A stretch of DNA of 64,000 bases from Pseudomonas shahriarae (GTDB lineage Bacteria; Pseudomonadota; Gammaproteobacteria; Pseudomonadales; Pseudomonadaceae): NCBI RefSeq assembly GCF_014268455.2, contig NZ_CP077085.1, forward strand, positions 4,195,001-4,259,000, in the 5' to 3' direction. Of this stretch, positions 1 through 8,092 are shown piece after piece; the stretch's first letter is position 1, and each line of letters begins with the position of its first letter. A program made the translations under genes and the position numbers. The notes below the pieces were generated by a model. That model was not told where the DNA came from and did no database searches. It saw nothing but the letters and a program-made list of their open reading frames with translations.

Positions 1-548
1 AGGCGTACTACCACGTACGCCACACTGTGCCGTTGATGATGGCCTGTGGCGCGCGCCTGCCGACGCGCCTGGAATGGCTGCGTGAAGCAGTCTGTGAGTA
101 CATCGAAGAAGAATACGGCCATGAAAAATGGGTGCTCAACGACATCCAGGCCTGTGGCGGCGACAAAGAGGCGGTACGCGACGGTCATCCGTCCCTGCCC
201 ATCGAGTTGATGACCAGTTTCCTCTACGACCTGATCGCCCGGGATAACCCGGTAGGTCTGTTTGGCATGGTCAACGTCCTCGAAGGCACCAGCATCGCCC
301 TTGCCACCCACACCGCCGGGGCCATTCGCGATCGCCTTGAGCTGCCGGAAACCGCCTTCAGCTACCTCAGCTCCCACGGCTCCCTGGATATCGGGCACAT
401 GCAGACTTACCGCCGACTGATGGACAAACTGCAGGACCCGAGTGATCAGGCGGCGGTCATTCATGCCTCCAAAGTGGTCTACAAACTCTACACCGACATG
501 TTCCGTGGCTTGCCGCGTGACGGGGAGAGCCTGCATGCGCCTGTCTGA
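1..548 (+). CDS. Iron-containing redox enzyme / TenA-PqqC-like protein, 5' truncated by window edge
   Basis: The reading frame is open from base 3, so the gene starts before the window; a GTG at 27 is only an internal codon. The visible 180 or so residues are helical, with H and E residues spaced as in the TenA/PqqC/CADD haem-oxygenase-like fold: an E-E-Y-G-H-E motif near the visible N-terminus, then H-T-A-G, and G-H-M-Q-T-Y towards the end. In that fold these residues ligand a di-iron centre or an organic cofactor. The 3' end overlaps the SDR gene by 14 bases, which suggests co-translation. The substrate cannot be told from sequence. The family call is fairly secure; the function is not. Confidence 0.7.
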   Translation, partial: AYYHVRHTVPLMMACGARLPTRLEWLREAVCEYIEEEYGHEKWVLNDIQACGGDKEAVRDGHPSLPIELMTSFLYDLIARDNPVGLFGMVNVLEGTSIALATHTAGAIRDRLELPETAFSYLSSHGSLDIGHMQTYRRLMDKLQDPSDQAAVIHASKVVYKLYTDMFRGLPRDGESLHAPV

Positions 549-1344
549 GGCTCGCGTGGTCTTGACCGGCGCCAGCGGCGGCATTGGCGCGGCGATTGCT
601 GACGCACTGTGCGCCAACGGCGCCCAGGTGCTGGCCGTCGCCCGCCACCGCGAGTCGTTGGCGCCGCTGCTCGAGCGCTATCCACAGCAGGTGTTCTGGA
701 TTGGCGCCGACCTGACGTTCCTGGCAGACCGTCGCAAGGTGCTGACCGCTGCGCAGGCAATGGGCGGTATCAACCTGCTGATCAACGCCGCCGGGGTCAA
801 TCACTTCGCCATGCTGGAGCAGCTCGAGGACAGCGATATCAACGCCATGCTGGCAGTCAACATCAGCGCGCCTATCTGCCTGACGAAAATCCTCCTGCCA
901 CTGCTCAAGCAAGCCAGCAGCGCGATGGTCGTCAACGTTGGCTCCACCTATGGCTCGATTGGCTACCCCGGCTACGCCAGCTACTGCGCAAGCAAATTTG
1001 CCTTGCGTGGATTTTCCGAAGCCTTGCGCCGTGAGCTGTCAGACACCCGCGTGGGTGTGTTGTATGTCGCGCCACGCGCCACCAGCACCCCCATGAACAG
1101 TCCGGCCGCGCAGGCGCTCAACGACGCCCTCAACGCGAATGTCGACGACCCTCAAACCGTGGCCTCGGCCGTGATCCGCGCCATTGCCGGTGACCATCGC
1201 GAGTTGTACCTGGGCTGGCCGGAACGGTTTTTTGTACGCCTCAACAGCCTGCTGCCCAACCTGATTGACCGAAGCTTGCGCAAGCACCTACCCCTGATCC
1301 GTCGCCTGAGCCAAAAGACTGACAACGAGGACCTCAATCCATGA
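535..1344 (+). CDS. Short-chain dehydrogenase/reductase (SDR)
   Basis: This is a cytosolic NAD(P)-dependent oxidoreductase of classical SDR length (269 residues). The N-terminal Rossmann motif TGASGGIG binds the dinucleotide; N-A-A-G follows at about residue 85, the catalytic Ser lies in VGSTYGS, and YASYCASK supplies the catalytic Tyr and Lys. I chose the ATG at 535 because the SDR fold begins immediately there and the reading frame upstream lies inside the preceding gene. It overlaps that gene by 14 bases and the following TPR gene by 4 (ATGA), so the three probably form one operon. The substrate is unknown. Confidence 0.88.
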   Translation: MRLSEARVVLTGASGGIGAAIADALCANGAQVLAVARHRESLAPLLERYPQQVFWIGADLTFLADRRKVLTAAQAMGGINLLINAAGVNHFAMLEQLEDSDINAMLAVNISAPICLTKILLPLLKQASSAMVVNVGSTYGSIGYPGYASYCASKFALRGFSEALRRELSDTRVGVLYVAPRATSTPMNSPAAQALNDALNANVDDPQTVASAVIRAIAGDHRELYLGWPERFFVRLNSLLPNLIDRSLRKHLPLIRRLSQKTDNEDLNP

Positions 1345-1985
1345 AAAACACCCTCTGCTTGCTATTACTCGGCGCGTTGAGCCCGGCCGTCTGGGCCCTG
1401 GACGCCGCTGACCAGCAACGCCTCAACGACATCCAGCAGCGCTGGGCGCATATTCAATACGAATTACCCGCCGACCAGCGCGCGGCGAAGTTCGAGCAAC
1501 TCGCCACCCAAGCCAGCGCCTTTACCCAGGACCGCCAATCCGTCGCCGAGGCCTGGATCTGGTCCGGTATCGTCACCAGCAGTTGGGCTGGCGCCCAGGG
1601 TGGGCTCGGCGCGTTGAGCAAGGTCAAGGAGGCGAAGATCGACCTGGAAAAAGCCCTCTCCCTGGACCCCAAAGCCTTGCAAGGCTCGGCCTACACCAGC
1701 CTCGCCGCGCTGTATGATCGGGTACCGGGCTGGCCTATTGGTTTCGGCGATTCGGACAAAGCACAACAATTGCTCGAGCAAGCATTGCAACTGAACCCAG
1801 ACGGCATTGATAGTCTGTACTTCTGGGGCGATCACCTTTACCGTCAAAAACGCTACCCCCAAGCCAGACAGGCGCTACAAAAAGCCCTGCAGGCAGCCCC
1901 GAGGCCAGGCCGTGAAACCGCTGACGCCGGGCGCCGCACGGAAATCGAAGCGTTACTGCAGCACGTGAACCAGAAACTCGACTGA
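1341..1985 (+). CDS. Exported TPR-repeat protein
   Basis: This 214-residue protein begins with a short basic, then hydrophobic signal peptide ending at A-V-W-A, so it should be periplasmic. The rest is helical and has tetratricopeptide-like A/L periodicity, clearest in the segments around residues 95-110 (DLEKALSLDPKA) and 140-190 (LLEQALQLNPDG and ARQALQKALQAAP). TPR modules usually mediate protein contact. Its start overlaps the SDR stop in an ATGA arrangement, and the response regulator starts 12 bases after its stop, so it may be co-transcribed with both. No enzymatic motif is visible. Confidence 0.75.
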   Translation: MKNTLCLLLLGALSPAVWALDAADQQRLNDIQQRWAHIQYELPADQRAAKFEQLATQASAFTQDRQSVAEAWIWSGIVTSSWAGAQGGLGALSKVKEAKIDLEKALSLDPKALQGSAYTSLAALYDRVPGWPIGFGDSDKAQQLLEQALQLNPDGIDSLYFWGDHLYRQKRYPQARQALQKALQAAPRPGRETADAGRRTEIEALLQHVNQKLD

Positions 1986-1996
1986 CAGGAGTCCGT

Positions 1997-2659
1997 GTGC
2001 GCTTACTACTGATCGAGGATGACATGAGCCTGGGCGAAGGTATTCACCAGGCCCTCACGCGCGAGGGCTACACCGTCGACTGGTTGCAGGACGGCAGCAG
2101 CGGCTTGCACGCACTGCTCAGCGAAACGTTTGATCTGGCCGTGCTCGACCTCGGTCTGCCACGAATGGACGGGCTCGACGTCCTGCGTCGCCTGCGTGAC
2201 AGTGGCTCCAACCTGCCGGTCCTGATCCTCACGGCCCGGGACGCCACCGAGGACCGTATCGCCGGCCTGGATGCCGGAGCGGATGACTACCTGATAAAAC
2301 CGTTCGCCCTCGCAGAACTCAAAGCCCGGATACGGGCCTTGTTGCGACGCAGCGCTGGCCGGGCCCAGATGCTGATTGAACACGCGGGCATCAGCCTGAA
2401 CCCCGGTACCCAGCAAGTCAGCTATCTGGGCGAGCCCGTGGCCTTGACCCCCAAGGAGTATCAGTTACTCCATGAATTGCTTTCCCCTCCTGGCCGGGTC
2501 ATGACCCGCGATCAACTGATGCAGATACTCTACGGCTGGAGCGAGGAGGCGGAAAGCAACACGCTGGAAGTGCATATCCATCATCTGCGCAAGAAGTTTT
2601 CCAGCCAGTTGATCCGAACGATCCGTGGTGTCGGCTATCTGGTGGACGAACGCCCATGA
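1997..2659 (+). CDS. OmpR-family DNA-binding response regulator
   Basis: This is a 220-residue two-component regulator. The receiver domain has the acidic pair E7-D8, the phospho-acceptor D51 in VLDLGLPRMDG, the T in LILTARD and the K in LIKPF. A winged-helix C-terminal domain from about residue 125 ends in ...HHLRKKF...IRTIRGVGYLV, which is typical of PmrA/QseB-type OmpR regulators. The start is GTG at 1997, preceded by ACAGGAG, with the canonical MRLLLIEDD start. It overlaps the kinase gene by 4 bases (ATGA), making a standard regulator-kinase pair. Stimulus and targets are unknown. Confidence 0.92.
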   Translation: MRLLLIEDDMSLGEGIHQALTREGYTVDWLQDGSSGLHALLSETFDLAVLDLGLPRMDGLDVLRRLRDSGSNLPVLILTARDATEDRIAGLDAGADDYLIKPFALAELKARIRALLRRSAGRAQMLIEHAGISLNPGTQQVSYLGEPVALTPKEYQLLHELLSPPGRVMTRDQLMQILYGWSEEAESNTLEVHIHHLRKKFSSQLIRTIRGVGYLVDERP

Positions 2660-4023
2660 CCTCCATTCGCCAGCGCACGCTCACCTTGATTCTTGGCCTG
2701 CTGTTCCTCGGTCTACTGATCATGACCGCCGTCAACCTGCATGACAGCAATCATGAAATTGACGAGGTCTACGACGCCCAACTGGCGCAAAACGCGCGTC
2801 TGTTGCAAGGCGTGATGCGCATGCCAATGGCCAGTAAGGAGCAAGCAGAGCTATACCAGGCGTTCAATCAAGCGCTGGGGCTTGCCGTGCCTAAGGTCGA
2901 TGGCCATCCGTATGAAAGCAAGATCGCGTTCCAGGTCTGGAACTCGGACGGCACGTTGCTGGTTCACACCGCCAGCGCACCCGCGTTTACCTCACCACCG
3001 AGCAAGGCCGGTTTCAGCGCCATCACGGACGTCAACAACCGAGCATGGCGCGCGTTTGTCTTGGAGGATGCGCAATATAATTTGAAGATTTGGGTGGGCG
3101 AGCGTGACGACGTGCGTGACGATCTGGTGAATCGGATTGTCCGCCATACGGTGTTGCCCAATCTGATTGGCTGCGTGCTGCTTGCCGCAGTGATCTGGCT
3201 GGCGATTGGCTGGGGCTTGAAACCCCTGGTCAACATGGCGCAAACCCTGCGTGCGCGGCATCCAGGCTCGCTTGAACCCTTGCACTTGAATCCATTGCCC
3301 ACTGAACTGGAGCCCATGCAGGCGGCCCTTAACCGCGTGCTCGCACAAATCCAGGAGGTCATGGGACGCGAGCGGCGTTTTATCGCCGACGCCGCCCATG
3401 AGATGCGCACACCGTTGGCGGTGCTTAAAGTTCACGCAGAAAACCTGAAGGACGCCGCTAGCGAGGATGATCGACGCGCGTCCCTTGAGCACCTCATGGC
3501 AGGTGTCGACCGTACTACCCGACTGGTCAATCAACTACTGACGATGGCCCGTATTGAACCCCGCACCTCCGCCCTTGAGGCGCCAAAAACAGATCTGGTG
3601 GCGACAGTCCGGGACAGTCTGGTGCAGATGACACCCTGGCTCTTGAGCAAGGAACTTGAGCTGGTGTTCGACCCTGTCGAAGAAGTCGGCCTGGTCAAAG
3701 TCGACACCGGGATCATCCAGATTGCCTTGAACAATTTGGTGAGCAATGCGGCAAACTTTTCCCCGCCTGGAGGGCTCATCACCGTCGGGCTGGCCAAACA
3801 CCACGATCACTACGAGTTGAGTGTCGAAGACCAGGGGCCGGGCATTGATGAAGCAGAACGTGATCGACTGTTTGAGCGCTTCTACAGCCGTGGCAATGAC
3901 CACGGCGCAGGCCTGGGCCTGACCATCGTGCAATCCATCGCAAATCGCCTGGGTGGACAGGTCCGCTTGGAAAACCGGCCATCGGGTGGTTTACGGGCAA
4001 CCTTTGAGTTTGCCCGGCTTTAG
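2656..4023 (+). CDS. Membrane sensor histidine kinase
   Basis: This is the partner of the upstream OmpR-type regulator (455 residues). One transmembrane helix lies at residues 8-26 and a second at about 170-190, bracketing a periplasmic sensor loop. The H-box DAAHEMRTPL places the phosphorylated histidine at H248. The ATPase domain follows, with the N-box NNLVSNAANFSPPGG, G1 DQGPGID, F-box ERFY and G2 GAGLGLTIV. This is QseC/PmrB-type architecture. It probably responds to an envelope signal, but the sensor loop gives no clue to the ligand. Confidence 0.92.
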   Translation: MTSIRQRTLTLILGLLFLGLLIMTAVNLHDSNHEIDEVYDAQLAQNARLLQGVMRMPMASKEQAELYQAFNQALGLAVPKVDGHPYESKIAFQVWNSDGTLLVHTASAPAFTSPPSKAGFSAITDVNNRAWRAFVLEDAQYNLKIWVGERDDVRDDLVNRIVRHTVLPNLIGCVLLAAVIWLAIGWGLKPLVNMAQTLRARHPGSLEPLHLNPLPTELEPMQAALNRVLAQIQEVMGRERRFIADAAHEMRTPLAVLKVHAENLKDAASEDDRRASLEHLMAGVDRTTRLVNQLLTMARIEPRTSALEAPKTDLVATVRDSLVQMTPWLLSKELELVFDPVEEVGLVKVDTGIIQIALNNLVSNAANFSPPGGLITVGLAKHHDHYELSVEDQGPGIDEAERDRLFERFYSRGNDHGAGLGLTIVQSIANRLGGQVRLENRPSGGLRATFEFARL

Positions 4024-4115
4024 GTCGGTGCATGCCCGTAAAAGCATTTGGCCAAGCCCACTCGCCCGAGTGCTGAGCTGATATCATCGAAAGATTAACG
4101 CGCCGAGTAAACAGC

Positions 4116-4283
4116 ATGAACCGTCGTAAAAAGATCAATCAGTTATTAAAAGCCAACGCCAAAAAGGCCAGTGCCAAACTGGCCCCCAAAAGCAAAGACA
4201 AGTACATCAGCAAGGCTGACCGCTTGAAGCTGGAAGCGCAGCCGCCTCAGGACCCGACAACTTCCCCTGACACGCCCAACTGA
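4116..4283 (+). CDS. Small basic protein, DUF2986-like
   Basis: This 55-residue gene is too short for most ORF cutoffs. It begins MNRRKKINQLLKANAKKASA and contains KLAPKSKDKYISKADR, which match my recollection of the DUF2986 family of small Lys/Ala-rich proteins in gamma-proteobacteria. It lies 92 bases after the kinase stop and 68 before the GST gene, so it has its own spacing rather than tight operon overlap. The protein is very basic in its N-terminal half and Pro/Thr-rich at the end. Its role is unknown; nucleic acid or ribosome contact would be a guess from charge only. Confidence 0.7.
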   Translation: MNRRKKINQLLKANAKKASAKLAPKSKDKYISKADRLKLEAQPPQDPTTSPDTPN

Positions 4284-4351
4284 TTCAGGGCACTCTACGC
4301 CGGCGCAACAGTCTGCTATCAGACACCCACACTCGCCCGGCGGAGCTTCCC

Positions 4352-4978
4352 ATGATGATTGTTCACCACCTCAACAACTCACGCTCGCAGCGCATTCTCT
4401 GGCTGCTCGAAGAACTCGGCCTGCCCTACGCGCTCAAGCGCTACCAGCGCGACCCAAAAACCAACCTCGCACCACCAGAGCTCAAGGCGATCAACGCGCT
4501 GGGCAAATCGCCGGTGCTTGAAGATGGCAGCCGCGTGGTGATCGAGTCCGGCGCCATTGTTGACTACCTGATCCGCCGCCATGGCCAGGGTCGCCTGCAA
4601 CCCGACCCGGCCACGGCCGCCTACGACACCTACGTGCAATGGCTGCACTTTGCCGAAGGCTCGGCCATGCTGCCGCTGATGCTCAACCTGTACGTCGGCC
4701 GCCTGGGTGATGCCGGTGCGCCGTTGCACCCGCGGATCGAGTCGGAACTGGCCAACTACCTGGGTTACCTGAACGACGCCCTGGCGCAGTCACCGTACCT
4801 GCTGGGTGAGGAACTGAGCGGTGCGGATATCCAGATGAGCTTCATTGGCGAAATCGCCAAGGCCCAGGGCAAGCTGCCGGCGTACCCGAACCTCGCGGCG
4901 TGGGTCCAGCGGTTCCAGGCCCGGCCGGCCTATCGCAAGGCGCTGGAACAGGGTGGGGAATACGCGTTTGCCCAGTAA
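4352..4978 (+). CDS. Glutathione S-transferase family protein
   Basis: This is a 208-residue cytosolic GST. The N-terminal thioredoxin-like domain has the SRSQR(I/L) active-site region (N-S-R-S-Q-R at residues 10-15), the cis-Pro motif K-S-P-V-L and the E-S-G-A-I glutathione-binding turn. The C-terminal all-helical domain runs from about residue 85, with the conserved G-A-D-I-Q hydrophobic-core Asp. Two adjacent ATG codons (4352, 4355) are possible starts. A strong terminator follows 27 bases after the stop. The physiological substrate is unknown. Confidence 0.88.
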   Translation: MMIVHHLNNSRSQRILWLLEELGLPYALKRYQRDPKTNLAPPELKAINALGKSPVLEDGSRVVIESGAIVDYLIRRHGQGRLQPDPATAAYDTYVQWLHFAEGSAMLPLMLNLYVGRLGDAGAPLHPRIESELANYLGYLNDALAQSPYLLGEELSGADIQMSFIGEIAKAQGKLPAYPNLAAWVQRFQARPAYRKALEQGGEYAFAQ

Positions 4979-5005
4979 ATCACCGGGCATTTGACTGCCC
5001 TTCCA

Positions 5006-5032
5006 AAGCCGGCATAATTGCCGGCTTTTTTT
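5006..5032 (+). terminator. Rho-independent terminator after the GST gene
   Basis: A perfect 8-bp stem (AAGCCGGC / GCCGGCTT) with a 6-base AT loop runs straight into a seven-T tract. It separates the GST gene from the P-loop kinase, whose ATG is only 11 bases later, so that kinase probably depends on read-through or on a promoter within the GST gene. Confidence 0.9.
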
Positions 5033-5043
5033 GGGACGTCTCC

Positions 5044-5574
5044 ATGCAACGGATTGTAATTCTGGGCAACGCCGGCAGCGGCAAATCCACCCTCGCCCGC
5101 GCCCTTGGCCAGCGCCTGGGCCTGCCCGTGGTGCACCTGGATACCCTGTTCTGGGAACCCAACTGGGTCGAGACCGACGCCGAACAATTCCGCACGCGGG
5201 TACGCGAAGCCGTTGCGTCGGACACCTGGGTGTGTGAAGGCAACTATGCCCGACGCACCTTCGACCTACGCCTGCCCCGTGCCGACCTGATCATCTGGCT
5301 GGATACACCGCGACTCACCTGTTTCACCCGGGTACTGATACGCAGCGCCATGAAACGCCCTCGCGCGGATCGGCCCGTGGGGTGTACCGACAAGCTCGAC
5401 CGGGAGTTTCTGACCTTTTTGAGTTTTGTATGGAATTTTGATCGCGGCTATCGGCCGGGTATCGAGGCGATGCGCCTGGCAGTGGGGCCGGATGTTCCGA
5501 CAGTGCATTTGCGCGGTAACCGGCAGGTGGCAGATTTTCTCGACCGCTTGCCCGGCCTTGCCATCGGCGTGTGA
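5044..5574 (+). CDS. Small P-loop nucleotide kinase-like protein (FlaR/topology-modulation-like)
   Basis: This is a 176-residue ATPase of the adenylate-kinase-like P-loop class. The Walker A motif GNAGSGKST occurs at residues 8-16. H-L-D-T-L-F-W-E-P-N-W and W-V-C-E-G-N-Y follow, features of proteins often annotated as 'topology modulation protein' or FlaR. A Walker B-like DLIIWLD lies at about residue 80. I chose ATG 5044 over upstream codons because the Walker motif follows the usual short N-terminal strand. The biochemical substrate is unknown. It overlaps the frame upstream of the LysE gene, which may be expressed with it. Confidence 0.75.
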   Translation: MQRIVILGNAGSGKSTLARALGQRLGLPVVHLDTLFWEPNWVETDAEQFRTRVREAVASDTWVCEGNYARRTFDLRLPRADLIIWLDTPRLTCFTRVLIRSAMKRPRADRPVGCTDKLDREFLTFLSFVWNFDRGYRPGIEAMRLAVGPDVPTVHLRGNRQVADFLDRLPGLAIGV

Positions 5575-5612
5575 TAACGTGCGCCCAGGCCCACCGTGCA
5601 GGCACGTGCCCC

Positions 5613-6233
5613 ATGTCCATCGCCGATAATCTGCTCGCCTTTACCCTCGCCGCCACCCTCCTGACCCTCACTCCCGGGCTCGACACCGCGCTGGTGTTGC
5701 GTACCTCGACGGTGGAAGGCAAGCAGCAGGCATTGCGTGCGGCATTGGGTATCAATGCGGGCTGTTTCTTATGGGGCGCGGCGGTGGCCTTTGGTTTGGG
5801 TGCGTTGATCGCGGTGTCGGAGGTGGCCTTCAACCTCTTGAAGTACTGCGGCGCCGCTTATCTGGCCTGGCTGGGCCTGAATATGCTACTGCGCCCACGC
5901 ACCTCCCTGACGGTCGGTGAGGCTCATGCCCAACCCGGCACCCGCTGGTTCTTGAAAGGCATGCTGGGCAATGTGCTCAATCCCAAGATCGGGATTTTCT
6001 ATGTGTCGTTCCTGCCGCAGTTCATTCCCCAGGGCCATTCGTTGATCGCCTGGACATTCGGCCTGGTGAGCATCCATGTGGTGCTCGGCATGGCGTGGTC
6101 GTTGACCCTGATCGGCGCCACCCAGCCACTGGCCGCAGTGCTGCGCCGGGGCAAGGTGATCACCTGGATGGACCGCAGCACCGGCCTGCTTTTTGTGCTG
6201 TTCGCGGCCCGCCTGGCATTGAGCAAACGCTAG
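5613..6233 (+). CDS. LysE/RhtB-family amino-acid exporter
   Basis: This 206-residue inner-membrane protein has about six hydrophobic helices. The N-terminal LTLTPGLDTALVLR and the central GMLGNVLNPKIGIFYVSFLPQF are hallmark motifs of LysE/RhtB translocators, which export amino acids or homoserine-like compounds. The ATG at 5613 gives the canonical N-terminus; an in-frame start at 5571 would add 14 polar residues and is less likely. Its substrate cannot be assigned. It follows the P-loop gene after 38 bases on the same strand. Confidence 0.88.
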   Translation: MSIADNLLAFTLAATLLTLTPGLDTALVLRTSTVEGKQQALRAALGINAGCFLWGAAVAFGLGALIAVSEVAFNLLKYCGAAYLAWLGLNMLLRPRTSLTVGEAHAQPGTRWFLKGMLGNVLNPKIGIFYVSFLPQFIPQGHSLIAWTFGLVSIHVVLGMAWSLTLIGATQPLAAVLRRGKVITWMDRSTGLLFVLFAARLALSKR

Positions 6234-6279
6234 TCAGGGCTTCGACGAAGATCAAGGTGGGCGCTGTCGAGCCCCTGGA

Positions 6280-6579
6280 TCACTGCGGCTTCGGGGCCGT
6301 CATGTACTGGCTGAAGTTGTTGATGTGATCATCCAGATTGTCTTCCAGCATCATCCGGTACTGCTCACAGAAGTACTTCAACATCGCTTCCCGCGCCTCG
6401 GCCATTTCCGCGCCGGACTTGAAGTTGCGCGCACTGGCCCAGGCGTTGAAACGGGTGGTGCCGAACATCATCGAGGCACTGACCTGGCCCAGGTTCTCGA
6501 GGGTTTTCAGTTGCTCGTTCGACAGTTCGATATGCGCGTCGGCGCGGTCGTAGAAGGCTTGGTCGGTAGCGTCTGGCAT
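6280..6579 (-). CDS. DUF3144-like small protein
   Basis: This 99-residue soluble protein carries the motifs F-Y-D-R-A-D-A-H near the N-terminus, V-S-A-S-M-M-F-G-T-T-R-F in the middle and M-L-K-Y-F-C-E-Q-Y-R-M-M-L near the C-terminus. I associate these with the DUF3144 family of short uncharacterised Pseudomonas and Vibrio proteins. It converges on lysE, with 46 bases between the two stops, and lies 57 bases downstream of trmK on the same strand. It is predicted to be helical, with no signal peptide. Function unknown. Confidence 0.65.
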   Translation of the reverse strand: MPDATDQAFYDRADAHIELSNEQLKTLENLGQVSASMMFGTTRFNAWASARNFKSGAEMAEAREAMLKYFCEQYRMMLEDNLDDHINNFSQYMTAPKPQ

Positions 6580-6636
6580 GGTGGAACACCTGGGTTGGAT
6601 AAATGAGTCATTGAAACATTTGCGGCAGGCAAGACC

Positions 6637-7347
6637 CTAGACCGAGTTCGTCGCCTCCAGCAACTGTGTGATCCAGCGCACCTCTTGCGCCAGTTCCTGC
6701 ACTTTCTGTTCGGGCAACGCTTGTCGGGCCTGGGCCAACTGATCCAGGGTACGTTGCTTGTAGCGCAGCAGGCGTTGCCATTTGGCCAGGAACGCCGGGC
6801 TGCGGGCCTGCATCTGCAGGGGCCCGAAGTACAGCTGCTCGGCGCTGTAGCTCACCGGCCCGCTGCGCTCGGCGACGATGATTTCGTAGTCGAAGCGGTT
6901 TTCCCGTAGCAGTTCCTCGCAGAGGATGCGATAGCCGTTGTCCATCAGCCACAGGCGCAGCGGTTGTTCGCCGCCGTTGGGTTGCAGGATCAGGCGTTCC
7001 CGGCCGCTCAGATGCGCCTTGCCGCGCTCGAGGATATCGCGGATGGTCTCGCCGCCCATGCCGCAGATGCTGACTGCGTCGAGCAGGTCGGCCGGTTCGA
7101 TAGCCGCCAGGCCATCGGCCAGGCGCACATGGATGTGCAGTTCGTGGCCGTTGTCGCACACCGTGCGCTGGGCGGCGCGGAACGGCGTCAACGCCACCTC
7201 GCCGGCCACTGCCGCGACAATCGCGCCACGGTTCATCAACGCCACCGGCAGGTAGGCGTGATCCGAGCCGATATCAGCCAGGCGCGCGCCGGCCGGTACC
7301 TGGGCCGCCACGCGCTCCAGGCGCTTGGACAATGTGTTGTGGTTCAA
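6637..7347 (-). CDS. trmK: tRNA (adenine22-N1)-methyltransferase TrmK
   Basis: This 236-residue protein matches the TrmK/YqfN family, which methylates N1 of adenine 22 in tRNA using S-adenosylmethionine. It starts LSKRLERVAAQVPAG, then has the SAM-binding motif LADIGSDHAYLPVAL, then a SICGMGGETI loop and LQPNGGE, all family signatures. The C-terminal third is a coiled-coil, Q/L/R-rich helical extension, also usual in TrmK. The nearest good promoter upstream is the leftward SoxR-type promoter at 7562-7592, about 215 bases from its ATG with only a decayed gene between, so redox-dependent expression is possible. Confidence 0.9.
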   Translation of the reverse strand: MNHNTLSKRLERVAAQVPAGARLADIGSDHAYLPVALMNRGAIVAAVAGEVALTPFRAAQRTVCDNGHELHIHVRLADGLAAIEPADLLDAVSICGMGGETIRDILERGKAHLSGRERLILQPNGGEQPLRLWLMDNGYRILCEELLRENRFDYEIIVAERSGPVSYSAEQLYFGPLQMQARSPAFLAKWQRLLRYKQRTLDQLAQARQALPEQKVQELAQEVRWITQLLEATNSV

Positions 7348-7440
7348 CTGCTGTTCCTTTTCGCGGCACTTTTGCCCTCAGTGCGGGCGCGCATGATGCG
7401 CGGTGCGCGCCGCAGGGTAAAGCGCCGCCGTCGGTGCCCG

Positions 7441-7560
7441 TCAGGCGAGCGCCTTGTACAGGCCCACGGCATTGCCATAGGACACGGCCTGCGCCTGGGC
7501 AATGGCCTGGCGCAGGCTGAGCAGCTCGCGCAGAAAGCGGTTGCAGCAAAGATCGGGCAG
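7441..7560 (-). pseudogene. 3' remnant of an efflux outer-membrane factor (OprM/OpmD-like)
   Basis: Between trmK and soxR the minus strand keeps about 39 sense codons without a start, ending in [20 protein letters not shown] then GLYKALA and a TGA. The 'LYKAL' end after a Q/A-rich helix resembles the C-terminus of TolC/OprM-type outer-membrane factors (usual ending LYKALGGGW). The remnant begins right after a SoxR-activated promoter. This is what would remain if a deletion removed a SoxR-controlled RND pump operon except its last codons. The match is short and the call is inference. Confidence 0.4.
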
Positions 7561-7561
7561 G

Positions 7562-7592
7562 ACTATAAAACCTCAACTTAACTTGAGGGCAA
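7562..7592 (-). promoter_or_regulatory. SoxR box and SoxR-activated promoter, reading left
   Basis: The plus strand reads CCTCAACTTAACTTGAGG at 7571-7588, a near-perfect SoxR operator. Read on the minus strand it lies between a -35 TTGCCC (7592-7587) and a -10 TATAGT (7567-7562) with a 19-bp spacer. The overlong spacer and box position are those of soxS-type promoters activated by oxidised SoxR. The box also ends 9 bases before the soxR ATG, so it can serve for autoregulation of soxR on the other strand. Confidence 0.85.
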
Positions 7593-7597
7593 CCCCC

Positions 7598-8092
7598 ATG
7601 GCAGCAGAAAAGAACCCGGACGGTGTGCGCTCCCTCACCATCGGCGAGGTGGCCAGGCGCAGTGGCGTACCCATCTCCACCCTGCACTTCTACGAGTCCA
7701 AGGGCTTGATCGCCAGCACCCGCAACGCCGGCAACCAGCGGCGCTTCCCGTCGCTGGTGCTGCGCAGCATTGCGATTATCAAAGTGGCGCAACGCACCGG
7801 CATTCCGCTGGAAGAGATCAAACGCGCCATGGGCCGCTATCCGCCGAACAGCAAATTGACGGCCGCGCAATGGGGAGAAATGTCCTCGGCCTGGCGCGAC
7901 AACCTCAACGAACGCATCCGAACCCTGGAAGCCCTGCGCGACAGCCTGGACAACTGCATTGGCTGCGGCTGCCTGTCGCTCAACGACTGCCCGTTGCGCA
8001 ACCCCGGCGATACCTTGAGCCAGGAAGGACCGGGGCCGAGAATCCTCGAACGCGCCGCTGCCGCATCTGAAATGCAATCCTCCAAACCCTGA
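7598..8092 (+). CDS. soxR: Redox-sensing MerR-family activator SoxR
   Basis: This 164-residue MerR-type regulator has an N-terminal winged helix ([20 protein letters not shown]), a dimerisation coiled coil and a C-terminal [12 protein letters not shown] motif. That motif supplies the four cysteines binding the [2Fe-2S] cluster sensed by redox-cycling drugs. ATG 7598 follows directly after the SoxR box at 7571-7588. In Pseudomonas, SoxR usually controls an efflux pump and a monooxygenase rather than soxS. The last seven codons (EMQSSKP and stop) are encoded by the start of the adjacent REPIN repeat unit, so the natural C-terminus has been replaced or extended. Confidence 0.95.
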   Translation: MAAEKNPDGVRSLTIGEVARRSGVPISTLHFYESKGLIASTRNAGNQRRFPSLVLRSIAIIKVAQRTGIPLEEIKRAMGRYPPNSKLTAAQWGEMSSAWRDNLNERIRTLEALRDSLDNCIGCGCLSLNDCPLRNPGDTLSQEGPGPRILERAAAASEMQSSKP

